From: Candidatus Phosphoribacter baldrii
Lineage (GTDB): Bacteria; Actinomycetota; Actinomycetes; Actinomycetales; Dermatophilaceae
DNA length: 64,000 nucleotides
Reading direction: 5' to 3'
Assembly: GCA_016704565.1 (NCBI GenBank)
Contig: JADIZV010000001.1
Coordinates: forward strand, 1-64,000
A program made the translations under genes and the position numbers. Each line of letters opens with the position of its first letter. The stretch's first letter is position 1. A model generated the notes under the pieces. It did not search any database. It was not told where the DNA came from and saw only the letters and a program-made list of their open reading frames with translations. Positions 34,982 to 43,732 of the stretch are shown here, one piece after another.

Positions 34982-36196
34982 GTGATCACTATGGAGGACT
35001 GGGCGCTGATCAGGAGGCTGGCTGCCGAGGGTGTGCCGAAGGCCAAGATCGCCAGGAGGTTGGGCATCGCGAGGAACACGGTCGCTGCTGCCGTGGCCTC
35101 GGACGGTCCACCGAAGTACGAACGCAAGGCGGGGCCGACGTCGTTCACGCCGTACGAAGCGCGGGTGCATCAGCTGTTGGCGGACACCCCGGACATGCCG
35201 GCGACAGTGCTGGCCGAACGTGTCGGGTGGACCGGCTCGATCCGCTGGTTCCGCGACAACGTCAACCGGGTGCGGGCTGAGCACCGCCCGATTGATCCGG
35301 CCGACCGGCTGACGTGGACGGCCGGGGACGTGGCCCAGTGCGACCTGTGGTTCCCGCCGCGCAAGATCCTGCTCGAGGACGGCTCAAGGACGCTGCTTCC
35401 GGTGCTGGTCATGACCTGCGGGTACTCCCGCTACATGCTCGGGCGGATGATCCCGACGCGCAAGACACCGGACCTGCTGCTGGGGACGTGGGAACTGCTC
35501 AGTGAGCTGGGTCGGGTGCCGCGCCGATTGATCTGGGACAACGAGCCCGGCATCGGACGACGCAAGGTCACCGAACCGGTCGCGGTGTTCGCCGGGACGC
35601 TGGCCACGAAGGTGGTGCTGCTGCCGCCGCGGGACCCGGAGTCCAAAGGCATCGTCGAGCGGCGCAACGGCTTCTTCGAGACGTCCTTCATGCCCGGCCG
35701 ACACTTTGAGTCCCCGGCCGACTTCAACGCCCAGTTCACCAAGTGGCTGACCACCGCCAACGCGCGGACGGTGCGCACCCTCAAGGCACGGCCGACCGAT
35801 CTGCTCGCCGCGGACAAGGAGTCGATGCTGCCCCTACCGCCGGCGGTGCTGCACCTGGGCTGGCGCAACCACGTCCGACTAGGCCGGGACTACTACGTGC
35901 GCGTCGACACCAACGACTATTCCGTCGACCCCCGCGCGATAGGCGCCCGGGTCGACGTGGCCGCCGACCTGAACCTCGTGCGGGTCCGTCACGGTAGCCA
36001 GCTGGTGGCCCAGCACCCGCGCCGCTGGGCCCGCGGCATGACCGTCACCGACCCCACGCATGTCGCGACAGCCGCCACGCTGCGGCACAACTACCAACAC
36101 CCCACCCCAGCGGCGGCACCGGGCGAGGACACGATGGTGCGGGACCTCGCCGACTACGACCGCGCCTTCGGCCTGGGCCAGGTGAGCCAGCCATGA
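34982..36196 (+). CDS. istA: IS21-family transposase IstA
   Basis: The 404-residue transposase begins with a helix-turn-helix (LIRRLAAEGVPKAKIARRLG...RNTV) that binds the element ends. The RNase H-fold catalytic DDE triad is visible as QCDLWF, LIWDNEPG and SKGIVERRNGFFE. GTG 34982 or ATG 34991 may be the start; GATTGGAG lies upstream. The stop overlaps istB by ATGA. IstA forms the strand-transfer complex with the help of the IstB ATPase. Confidence 0.95.
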   Translation: MITMEDWALIRRLAAEGVPKAKIARRLGIARNTVAAAVASDGPPKYERKAGPTSFTPYEARVHQLLADTPDMPATVLAERVGWTGSIRWFRDNVNRVRAEHRPIDPADRLTWTAGDVAQCDLWFPPRKILLEDGSRTLLPVLVMTCGYSRYMLGRMIPTRKTPDLLLGTWELLSELGRVPRRLIWDNEPGIGRRKVTEPVAVFAGTLATKVVLLPPRDPESKGIVERRNGFFETSFMPGRHFESPADFNAQFTKWLTTANARTVRTLKARPTDLLAADKESMLPLPPAVLHLGWRNHVRLGRDYYVRVDTNDYSVDPRAIGARVDVAADLNLVRVRHGSQLVAQHPRRWARGMTVTDPTHVATAATLRHNYQHPTPAAAPGEDTMVRDLADYDRAFGLGQVSQP

Positions 36197-36993
36197 CACC
36201 CAAGCCCACCGCCGGGACCGAGTCACTCAAGCAGATCACCCACCTGGCCGCCGCGCTGAAAGCACCGCGGATCACCGAAGCCGCCGCCCGCCTGGCCGAC
36301 CACGCCCGCGACACCGGATGGACCCACGAGGACTACCTGGCCGCGGTCCTGGAACGCGAGGTCGCCGCCCGAGGCGCCTCCGGCGCCCGGCTACGCATCC
36401 GCGCCGCCGGCTTCGGCGCGGTCAAAACCCTGGACGACTTCGACTTCGACCACCAACCAGCCGCCCGCACCCCGATCCAAGCCCTGGCCTCGGGTGCCTA
36501 CCTGACCGAGCACCGCAACGTCGTCCTGCTCGGCCCGCCGGGCACCGGCAAGACACACCTAGCCACCGCCCTGGGCGTCGCCGCCGCCCGCCAAGGACAC
36601 CGCGTCCTGTTCGCGACCGCCACCGACTGGGTCACCCGCCTCACCGACGCCCACGACCGCGGCCGCCTCGCGACCGAGCTGACCCGGCTGCGACGGTATG
36701 GGCTGATCATCATCGACGAGGTCGGCTACCTACCCTTCGCCCAGGACGCCGCCAACCTCTTCTTCCAACTCGTCTCCTCCCGGTACGAGCACGCCTCCCT
36801 GATCCTCACCAGCAACCTGCCGTTCAGCTCCTGGGCCGGCGTCTTCGGCGACCAGATCGTCGCCGCCGCGATGATCGACCGCATCGTCCACCACGCCGAC
36901 GTCATCGCCCTCAAAGGCGCCTCCTACCGCCTACGCGACCGCGGCGTCGACACCCTGCCCAGCATCAAAGCCGAGCAAGAATCCCTAAACTGA
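36193..36993 (+). CDS. istB: IS21-family helper ATPase IstB
   Basis: A 266-residue DnaC-like AAA+ protein with LLGPPGTGKTHLATALG (Walker A, about residues 112-128) and LIIIDEVGYLPF (Walker B). Later come SNLPFSSWAGVFGD and IVHHADVIALKGASYRLRD, the usual IstB ending. It loads IstA onto target DNA and stimulates insertion. Length and motifs are complete, so it is probably functional. Confidence 0.95.
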   Translation: MTPKPTAGTESLKQITHLAAALKAPRITEAAARLADHARDTGWTHEDYLAAVLEREVAARGASGARLRIRAAGFGAVKTLDDFDFDHQPAARTPIQALASGAYLTEHRNVVLLGPPGTGKTHLATALGVAAARQGHRVLFATATDWVTRLTDAHDRGRLATELTRLRRYGLIIIDEVGYLPFAQDAANLFFQLVSSRYEHASLILTSNLPFSSWAGVFGDQIVAAAMIDRIVHHADVIALKGASYRLRDRGVDTLPSIKAEQESLN

Positions 36994-37199
36994 ACCCGCT
37001 CACTCTTCGACCGCCGAAACCGATCAGTTTTCAAGCGCCGTCGACAAGCGACGCACCCGGTCGGTGTACCTACCGGGGCCCTGGCGAGCACACCGGCCTG
37101 TGCGATGGCCTTCGCCAAGTGCTTCTTCGGCCTGTCAACACGGCATGCACCAAACCCAAGGGCGGGCCTCATCGCGGCGGTCGAGGTGCTTGAGGTGTC

Positions 37200-37631
37200 G
37201 ATCGGTTGAGTACTCGATCGGGTTCGCGCTCACCGAGACCGTCCGTGCGGCGATCGCGTTGGTGCCCAAGAGGCCGTGGCCGCCAGCGGTCGATGCCCGA
37301 CGGCGGTATCCGCGAGCACGTCAACGGTCGGGTGGCCGCGTGGGAGCCGCCGCACCGGATCGTCCTCGACGGCGGCGAGGGCGTCGACTGGCTGGCCTTC
37401 GTATGGCTCGTCGAAGCTCGTGACGGGGGCTCGTGCGTCGTGCGCCGGGTCAACACCGGGTTCGGGACTGGCGCCGAGTGGGACGCCCAATACGACGGTA
37501 TGGTCAAAGGCTGGGGGCTTTTCCTGCGCAACCTCCAGCTGCACCTGGAGCACTTCCGCGGGCAGGCCGGGATACCGATCCTGCCCATGGCACCCCTCGC
37601 CGGTGCTGCGGGCGAGGGGTGGCAGGGGTGA
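37200..37631 (+). pseudogene. truncated, frameshifted SRPBCC (AHSA1-like) domain gene
   Basis: The 3' part reads GGIREHVNGRVAAWEPPHRI and DWLAFVWLVEARDGGSCVVR, then EWDAQYDGMVKGW and LHLEHFRG, the C-terminal half of an activator-of-Hsp90-ATPase-type SRPBCC protein. The matching N-terminal piece (VEYSIGFALTETVRAAI) lies just before it in a different frame, and the segment joining them is shortened. No full domain can be read. It lies 150 bases from the IS, so decay and insertion may be linked. Confidence 0.7.
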
Positions 37632-37767
37632 CCGCCTCGTTGGGCTGGCCGCGTCGGGACTCGCTTCGGCCCTGGAGGCGGATTGGCAGTGGTGGCTCGG
37701 GGAGCTCAGCGCGTCATCCACGCAAGTGGCCCGCGGGCGAATCGGGGAACCAGTGCCAGCCGCAGGC

Positions 37768-38049
37768 TCAGAGCCGGACGAGGGTGAAGGCCAGCGCGAC
37801 CAGGCCCGCCAGGCCGAGCCACAGGACGACATCGACCGAGCGTCGTCGCACGGCTAGCCCGCCGGCGTGGCCGAGCGGCCGGATCGCCCGGAGCATGCCC
37901 CCGGCTGCGCATCCGGCGGCGAGCAGATAGCCCCCGGCCCGCAGTTGACCGGATGCAATCACCACGACACCGAGGCCGGCCAACAGCGCCGTCACCCACC
38001 ACACCCCCAGGCGACGGGCGGCGGCCAGGGCCGAGCGGGCGTCGATCAT
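37768..38049 (-). CDS. DUF3017 family membrane protein
   Basis: The 93-residue protein has three hydrophobic stretches (LGVWWVTALLAGLGVVVIAS, then GGYLLAAGCAAGGMLRAI, and VDVVLWLGLAGLVALAF) and so about three membrane helices. It starts at ATG 38049, overlapping the folD stop by ATGA. DUF3017 genes lie beside folD in many actinobacteria. The function is unknown; linkage to folate and purine genes is the only clue. Confidence 0.85.
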   Translation of the reverse strand: MIDARSALAAARRLGVWWVTALLAGLGVVVIASGQLRAGGYLLAAGCAAGGMLRAIRPLGHAGGLAVRRRSVDVVLWLGLAGLVALAFTLVRL

Positions 38050-38915
38050 CCGCCAGCAGCCTGGCGCTCGGCGGCCAGGACGACGTTGGACAGCAACAAC
38101 GCTCGGGTCATCGGGCCGACGCCCCCCGGGTTGGGGCTGACCCAGCCCGCGACGTCGGCGACCCCGGCGGCGACATCACCGGCCACCCGGGACTTGCCGG
38201 TTGTCGGGTCGGTGACCCGGCTGACCCCGACGTCGAGCACGGCGGCGCCGGGCTTGACCATGTCGGCGGTGATGATGTCGGGCACGCCGGCGGCGGCCAC
38301 CACGATGTCCGCCTGTCGCACTTCCGCGGCCAGGTCACGAGTTCCGGTGTGGCACAAGGTGACTGTGGCGTTCTCGCTCTTGCGGGTGAGGATCAGTCCG
38401 AGCGGCCGACCGACTGTCAGCCCACGCCCGACGACAACGACCTTGGCTCCGGCGATCGGCACTCCGAACCGGCGCAGCAGCTCGATGACCCCCATCGGCG
38501 TGCACGGCAACGGTGCCGGACGCCCCAACACCAGCCAGCCGAGGTTCGTCGGGTGCAGCCCATCGACGTCCTTGGCGGGGTCGACCCGGGACAACAACGC
38601 CATCTCGTCGAGCCCGGTCGGCTGCTGCACCAAGAAGCCCGTGCAGGCGGGGTCGGCGTTGAGCTCGTCGATGACCGCCTCGACCTCAGCCTGGGTGGCG
38701 GTCGCCGGCAGGTCGCGGCGGATGCTGCGGATGCCCAGCTCGGCGCAGTCCTGATGCTTGGCCCCGACATACCAATGGCTGCCCGGATCGTCGCCAACAA
38801 GCACGGTGCCCAACCCGGGCACGATCCCCCGCTCGGCCAGGGCCGCCACGCGCGCCGCCAGCTCGGCCTTGACCGTGGCCAGCGTGGCCTTGCCGTCGAG
38901 GATCTGTGCCACCAT
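38046..38915 (-). CDS. folD: methylenetetrahydrofolate dehydrogenase / cyclohydrolase
   Basis: The bifunctional FolD interconverts methylene-, methenyl- and formyl-tetrahydrofolate and supplies formyl groups for purine synthesis by PurN and PurH, whose genes lie nearby. The 289 residues carry SHWYVGAKHQDCAELGI (the catalytic Lys region is YVGAK), LVQQPTGL, DVDGLHPTNLG and VVVGRGLTVGRPL. A GVSPN-like loop, WVSPNPGGVGPMT, closes it. ATG 38915 is followed immediately by GTG, either of which could start. It is coupled to the DUF3017 gene. Confidence 0.95.
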   Translation of the reverse strand: MVAQILDGKATLATVKAELAARVAALAERGIVPGLGTVLVGDDPGSHWYVGAKHQDCAELGIRSIRRDLPATATQAEVEAVIDELNADPACTGFLVQQPTGLDEMALLSRVDPAKDVDGLHPTNLGWLVLGRPAPLPCTPMGVIELLRRFGVPIAGAKVVVVGRGLTVGRPLGLILTRKSENATVTLCHTGTRDLAAEVRQADIVVAAAGVPDIITADMVKPGAAVLDVGVSRVTDPTTGKSRVAGDVAAGVADVAGWVSPNPGGVGPMTRALLLSNVVLAAERQAAGG

Positions 38916-38995
38916 GCAGCCAATCCTTCCACGCCCATGCACCTCCCCCGTAAGGTTGGCTGCTCCCCCATCCGACACCCCTGGTAGGTCACCAC

Positions 38996-40141
38996 ATGCC
39001 ACACCCGCGAACGGCAGCGCGTATGCCGTCCGCCCACCGCCTGCTCGCGCGTCCCGTCCTCGGCGGCCTGACCCTCGCCCTCCTGCTCGCCGGATGCGGG
39101 AACCCGTCAGACCCGTCAGGGACATCCCGTCCGTCCGCCGAGAAGACGGCACCGGGCTCGGGGTGGCTGCCGCCCAGGCCCTCGACGGGATCGCCCACGG
39201 GGGACCCCGCGAGCCCATCAATCGCGAGCACATCCATCGTGACGACCGACCCATCCAGCGCCGCCGCAGCGGCTGCGGCCGACTCTCCAGGGTCGGGGGC
39301 AGCCACGGGCGCCCTCGGCGGCCAGACGACGAGCCAGTCGCCCGTCAGCACCCTCCCCGGCGGTGGCACCCGGGTCTTCCCCGACCATCGGCTGGTGGGC
39401 TACTCCGGCTACCCCGGGTCGCCGGCCCTCGGTCGCCTCGGCGTCGGCACCCTCGACGACCGCGCCGCCGAGATCACCACCCTGGCCGGCCAGTATGCCG
39501 CTGGCCGACGCCCGCTGCCGGTGTTCGAGCTCATCGCGACCGTCGTGCACGCCAAGCCCGGCCCGGACGGGCTGTATCGGACCCGGATCGACCAAGAGGT
39601 CGTCCGTCGCCACCTCGATGCCGCCCGGCGGCATGGGGCGATCCTCCTGCTCAACATCCAGCCCGGCCGGGCGGCGTTCCTTGATGAGGTGAAGTTCTGG
39701 GAACCCTGGCTGCGCGAGCCGGACGTCGGCCTGGCCCTCGACCCTGAATGGGCGGTCAAGGCCGGCCAAGTGCCCGGCAAGGTGTTCGGCCGGACGACCG
39801 GGGCGGAACTGGACGCGATCGCGGCATACGTCGCGGGGATCGTCGCCGCGAACCGCCTGCCGGAGAAGGTCGTCCTCTATCACCAGCTGCACACGTCGAT
39901 CGTCCGCGAGCCGGCCGGGCTGCGGCCGCACCCCGGCGTCGCGTTGGTCGTCTCGGTGGACGGGATCGGGACCCCGGGGCAGAAGACCGCGACGTGGCGC
40001 AGCATCGTGGCCGTGACCCCCGAGCATGTGCACAAGGGGTTCAAGCTGTTCTACGACGAGGACACCGCGACGGGCCCGCTCATGACGCCGACCCAGGTGC
40101 TCGGCCTCACGCCCCAGCCGGAGTACGTCCTCTACGAGTGA
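38996..40141 (+). CDS. conserved lipoprotein of unknown function
   Basis: The signal ends in the lipobox LLLAGC (about residue 34), so the protein is lipid-anchored outside the cell. A Pro/Ser/Thr-rich linker of about 90 residues follows. The folded domain (from about 125) has DHRLVGYSGYPGSPALGRLG, LNIQPGRAAFLDEVKFWEPW, LDPEWAV, VVLYHQLHTSI and VVSVDGIGTP. It resembles a TIM-barrel hydrolase pattern, with acidic residues at strand ends, but I cannot name the family. ATG 39023, inside a GTATGCCG motif, is an alternative start closer to the signal. Confidence 0.7.
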   Translation: MPHPRTAARMPSAHRLLARPVLGGLTLALLLAGCGNPSDPSGTSRPSAEKTAPGSGWLPPRPSTGSPTGDPASPSIASTSIVTTDPSSAAAAAAADSPGSGAATGALGGQTTSQSPVSTLPGGGTRVFPDHRLVGYSGYPGSPALGRLGVGTLDDRAAEITTLAGQYAAGRRPLPVFELIATVVHAKPGPDGLYRTRIDQEVVRRHLDAARRHGAILLLNIQPGRAAFLDEVKFWEPWLREPDVGLALDPEWAVKAGQVPGKVFGRTTGAELDAIAAYVAGIVAANRLPEKVVLYHQLHTSIVREPAGLRPHPGVALVVSVDGIGTPGQKTATWRSIVAVTPEHVHKGFKLFYDEDTATGPLMTPTQVLGLTPQPEYVLYE

Positions 40142-40157
40142 CGCCCGTCTGCTGAGG

Positions 40158-41867
40158 TCAGTGGGCGAAGTGCCGGGTCCCGGTGAAGTACATCGTCACG
40201 CCTGCCGCCGTGGCCGCTGCCACCGTCTCGGCATCGCGCATCGACCCGCCCGGTTGGACGATCGCCCTGACACCCGCGTCGAGGAGGATCTGGGGGCCGT
40301 CCGCGAACGGGAAGAAGGCGTCCGACGCGGCGACCGACCCACGAGCCCGGTCTTCGCCGGCGCGCGACACTGCCAGTCGGCACGAGTCGACCCGGTTGAC
40401 CTGCCCCATGCCGATCCCCACCGACGCACCGTCGCGGGCCAAGAGGATCGCGTTGGACTTCACCGCGCGCACCGCCCGCCACGCGAAGGCGAGGTCGGCC
40501 AAGGTCGCCTCATCCGCGGGGTCGCCGCAGGCGAGCTGCCAGTATGCCGGGTCGTCACCACCCGTCGCCGTGCCGGCATCGTCGCGCACGATCGCGTCGA
40601 CCCGGTCGACGCTCTGGACGAGTAATCCGCCTGACACCGGCCGGGATTCGAGCTGCCCGATCCCGGATGCGCTGCCTGCTGTGCCCGCTGTGCCTGCGGT
40701 GCCCGCCGCGTCGAGCGCCGCGAAGTCGACGGTGAGCAGCCGGATGTTCTTCTTGGCCGTCAGCACCGCCAGCGCATCGTCGTCATAGCCTGGCGCCACG
40801 ACGACCTCGGTGAAGATGTCCTTGACGGTCTGCGCCATCTCCAGCGTCACCGTCCGGTTGACCGCGATGACCCCGCCGAAGGCCGACACGGGGTCGCAGG
40901 CGTGCGCGCGCCGGTGCGCCTGCGAGATGCCGCCCTCCTCGGTCCCGACCGCGATGCCGCACGGGTTGGCGTGCTTGATAATCGCGCAGGTCGGCAGCCC
41001 ACCGTGGTCACGGCAGGCCCGCAGCGCCGCGTCGGCGTCGACGTAGTTGTTGTAGGACATCTCCTTGCCGTGCAGTTGCGTGGCCGAGGCGATGCCCGGT
41101 GCCCCGCTGAGGTAGAGGGCCGCCTGCTGGTGCGGGTTCTCGCCGTAGCGCAGCCCCGCCGCGCGCGCGTAGGTCGCCCCCGCGAACGCCGCGAACCCGG
41201 TCCCGTCCGAGGTGTCCGCGTAGGCGCCACTTCCCATCCAGGACGCCACCGCCACGTCGTATGCCGCCGTGTGGGCGAACGCCTCGGCCGCCAGTCGCTG
41301 TCGGGTCGTGAACGTGAAGCCGCCCGAGCGGACGGCAGCCAGCGCCGCGGCATACTGGCTGGGGTTGGTGAGCACCGCGACACTCGGGTGGTTCTTGGCT
41401 GCGGCCCGGACCATCGACGGACCGCCGATATCGATCTGCTCGACGCACTCGTCGGGCGTGGCGCCCGAGGCGACCGTCGCGGCGAACGGGTAAAGGTTGA
41501 CGACGACGAGCTCGAAGGCTGCGACGCCGAGCTCGGCCAGTTGCGCCAGGTGGTCGGGTTTGCGAGTGTCAGCGAGGATCCCCGCATGGACCCGCGGGTG
41601 CAGGGTCTTGACCCGGCCTTCGAGGCACTCGGGGAAACCGGTGAGGTCCTCGACCTTGGTCACCGACAGGCCGAGCCCGGCGATGAGCGCGGCGGACCCC
41701 CCGGTCGAGACCAGCTCCACGCCGGAGTCGGCCAGGCCGCGGACGAGCTCCTCCAGACCGGTCTTGTCGTAGACCGAGACCAGAGCACGACGCACGGGCC
41801 GCACGTCCTGGGTGGGGCCGGGGGCACTGACGGGAGGGTGCCCGGTGGGGTGTGCAGCGGCGTTCAC
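40158..41867 (-). CDS. purH: bifunctional AICAR transformylase / IMP cyclohydrolase
   Basis: It catalyses the last two steps of IMP synthesis using formyl-tetrahydrofolate. The N-terminal cyclohydrolase domain shows ALVSVYDKTGLEELVRGLA, STGGSAALI, GRVKTLHPRVHAGIL, IDIGGPSMVRAAAKNH. The transformylase domain has LRYGENPHQQAALY, KHANPCGIA and SDAFFPFADG, ending FTGTRHF. GTG 41867 overlaps the purN stop (GTGA), giving 569 residues. An AGTAGTAGTAGSASG insertion near residue 375 comes from a GC-rich repeat (about 40675-40720) and is probably a surface loop. Confidence 0.96.
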   Translation of the reverse strand: MNAAAHPTGHPPVSAPGPTQDVRPVRRALVSVYDKTGLEELVRGLADSGVELVSTGGSAALIAGLGLSVTKVEDLTGFPECLEGRVKTLHPRVHAGILADTRKPDHLAQLAELGVAAFELVVVNLYPFAATVASGATPDECVEQIDIGGPSMVRAAAKNHPSVAVLTNPSQYAAALAAVRSGGFTFTTRQRLAAEAFAHTAAYDVAVASWMGSGAYADTSDGTGFAAFAGATYARAAGLRYGENPHQQAALYLSGAPGIASATQLHGKEMSYNNYVDADAALRACRDHGGLPTCAIIKHANPCGIAVGTEEGGISQAHRRAHACDPVSAFGGVIAVNRTVTLEMAQTVKDIFTEVVVAPGYDDDALAVLTAKKNIRLLTVDFAALDAAGTAGTAGTAGSASGIGQLESRPVSGGLLVQSVDRVDAIVRDDAGTATGGDDPAYWQLACGDPADEATLADLAFAWRAVRAVKSNAILLARDGASVGIGMGQVNRVDSCRLAVSRAGEDRARGSVAASDAFFPFADGPQILLDAGVRAIVQPGGSMRDAETVAAATAAGVTMYFTGTRHFAH

Positions 41868-42466
41868 GGGATGGTGACCTTCCTGCCGGTGACAGTGAAC
41901 CTGTGCCGGGCCAACCGGCCCACGACGTCGACGAGCATCGAGCGCTCGACGACCTTGATCCGTTCGTGGAGGCTGTCCTCGGTGTCGCCGGGCTCGATCG
42001 CTACGGCGTGCTGCTCGATGATCGGCCCCGTGTCGACGCCCGCGTCGACGAGGTGGCAGGTCGTCCCGGTGACGGTCACGCCGTAGGCGAGGGCATCCCT
42101 CACCGCGTGCGCGCCGGGGAAGGCCGGCAGCAGGGCGGGATGGGTGTTGACCACCGTATGCGCCGCAAGCGTGGCCGGTCCGAGCAGCTTCATGAACCCC
42201 GCCGAGACGACGAACACCGGCCGGTATGCCGTGATCGTGTCCGCGAGCGCCACGTCCCAGTCCGCGCGCGACGGGAAGTCTGTGGTGCGGCATACAAAGG
42301 TCGGTATGCCGGCCGCCTCCGCCCGTGCCTGGCCGAGGGTCCCGGCGCGGTCGGCTCCGACGGCGGCGACCTGGACGCCATAGGCGGGGTCCAGGCTCGC
42401 GTCGATGAGGGCCTGCAGCAGCGACCCGGTCCCCGAGACGAGGACGACGATCGGAGTGGCGCTCAC
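41864..42466 (-). CDS. purN: phosphoribosylglycinamide formyltransferase
   Basis: It transfers the formyl group of 10-formyl-tetrahydrofolate to GAR, the third step of purine synthesis. The 200 residues carry IVVLVSGTGSLLQALID, the catalytic set NTHPALLPAFPGAHAV (Asn, His), and HLVDAGVDTGPII (Asp). It starts at GTG 42466. It heads the purN-purH unit, read by overlap. Three GTATGCCG motifs lie in 90 bases inside the gene (42224, 42288, 42304), two forming an inverted pair. Confidence 0.94.
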   Translation of the reverse strand: MSATPIVVLVSGTGSLLQALIDASLDPAYGVQVAAVGADRAGTLGQARAEAAGIPTFVCRTTDFPSRADWDVALADTITAYRPVFVVSAGFMKLLGPATLAAHTVVNTHPALLPAFPGAHAVRDALAYGVTVTGTTCHLVDAGVDTGPIIEQHAVAIEPGDTEDSLHERIKVVERSMLVDVVGRLARHRFTVTGRKVTIP

Positions 42467-42619
42467 GTGGACCAAGGGTATCGGGCGACGAGTCCGCGCC
42501 CGAGGGTGCGGCACGGTAGGGGGCCGCCGGCTTGGTACCGTGGATGCCTTGTGCACACCGCTGGCAGCAGTGACTTGTTAGCAGGAGCGAGTGCGCGTTC
42601 GTCAGTAACACGCACGTTT

Positions 42620-43660
42620 TGTCCGAAACGCCATGCTCGTCGGCAGGCATCGTCAAGGAGTACTTCCCTTAGGTCCGACCACCCATTCCGCCTGGCCTGG
42701 GCTGGCGTCGACTGCGTCGTCTGGGCGATCGGCCTCGTGGCTGCGCTACGAACTGCACGTGGACCTGTTCGCATAGCGGGGCTGGCGATCACAGCCGTCA
42801 TGGCCGGCTCGCTCCAGTTGGTGTTTCGGCTTCCTGTTCGGGCCCTACGCCGTTGGTCACATGCGGGGATCCTTCGACGAGATCGTCGACCTGGCCAAGA
42901 CGGTGCTGGCCACAACGCTGGTCACCTGGATCCCGGTCCTCATCGCCAACCCGATCCTCGTGCCCAAGAGTGTCCCTATCTTCGTCGGCGCCTTCGCCCT
43001 CGTGGCAAGTTGGCGCTGCGACCGATTGTGCGTACCTGCAGGAACCGTCGGGGCTACCCGGGTGGAGACTGGAATTGCAGCCGTGAGCGAGCGTGAGTGG
43101 TGGTGCTCGGAGTCGGCGAGGGTGGCCAGGTGCTGGTCTGCGCCATGGTCCGCGACCGCAACCAGCGCTATCACCCGGTTGCGCTCCTTGACGACGACCC
43201 GCGCAAGGCCCGGCTGTCGCTCGAAGGCATCCGCGTCCGGGGCACGAGGAGGTAGCTGCCCGCTTCGACGCCGACACCCTAGCCATTGCGATGCCGTCGG
43301 CCGATGCCTCGCTGATCCAAGACCTGTCCGAGCGGGCTGCAATGGCAGGACTCCTGTTCTCGAGGCCGCGGCTGCCGCTCCCGGGGATGGCGAAGTCATG
43401 GTCCTGAACATGGGTAACGCATCGTCGATGTGGCGCGGGCGCTCATCCGGATGTCCGGTCGACGCGAGATCGACATCACCTACACCGGACTGCGGCCGGG
43501 CGAGAAGTTGACTGAGGACCTCGTCTCGCGCGCCGAGGATGCAACCCCGACGAAGAACCCTCTCGTCACTTGCGCGAAGGCGCTGCCGATGGATCCATCG
43601 CAGTTGCCGGAGTCGGAGGTTCCCGACCATTCGACCGCCATATCGCGGACCCGCGAGCAT
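42620..43660 (+). pseudogene. decayed polysaccharide-biosynthesis 4,6-dehydratase (WbpM/CapD type)
   Basis: Pieces of one protein lie in order in different frames. The N-terminal membrane part is LRSDHPFRLAWAGVDCVVW (42670 on). After a frameshift near 42830 come FGPYAVGHMRGSFDEIVDLA and PKSVPIFVGAFALV. A CoA-binding-like domain follows (VVLGVGEGGQVLVCAMVRDR, LLDDDPRKARL, to a stop at 43255), then ARFDADTLAIAMPSADAS. The C-terminal end is VARALIRMSGRREIDITYTG and LRPGEKLTEDLV. The central dehydratase domain with its cofactor loop and YxxxK is missing. It cannot make an active enzyme. Confidence 0.8.
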
Positions 43661-43732
43661 GCACTGACGCGAGACGCCGGCGAACCTGACGGGGTCCAGT
43701 GCGACCGATCCGGTCGATTCACGTGTTCCGAA

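Larger units (their letters stand above)
34914..37046 (+). mobile_element. IS21-family insertion sequence, intact, with 5-bp target duplication
   Basis: The left end TGTCGGCGGCGCTTGAAGAC (34914-) and the complement of the right end, TGTCGACGGCGCTTGAAAAC (ending 37046), form imperfect terminal inverted repeats. A second copy of CGGCGCTTGAA lies just inside the left end (34945), as is usual in IS21 elements. AGCGA at 34909-34913 and 37047-37051 is the target duplication. The 2133-bp body holds only istA and istB, overlapping by ATGA. Both are full length, so the element may still move. It contains no GTATGCCG motif. Confidence 0.95.
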
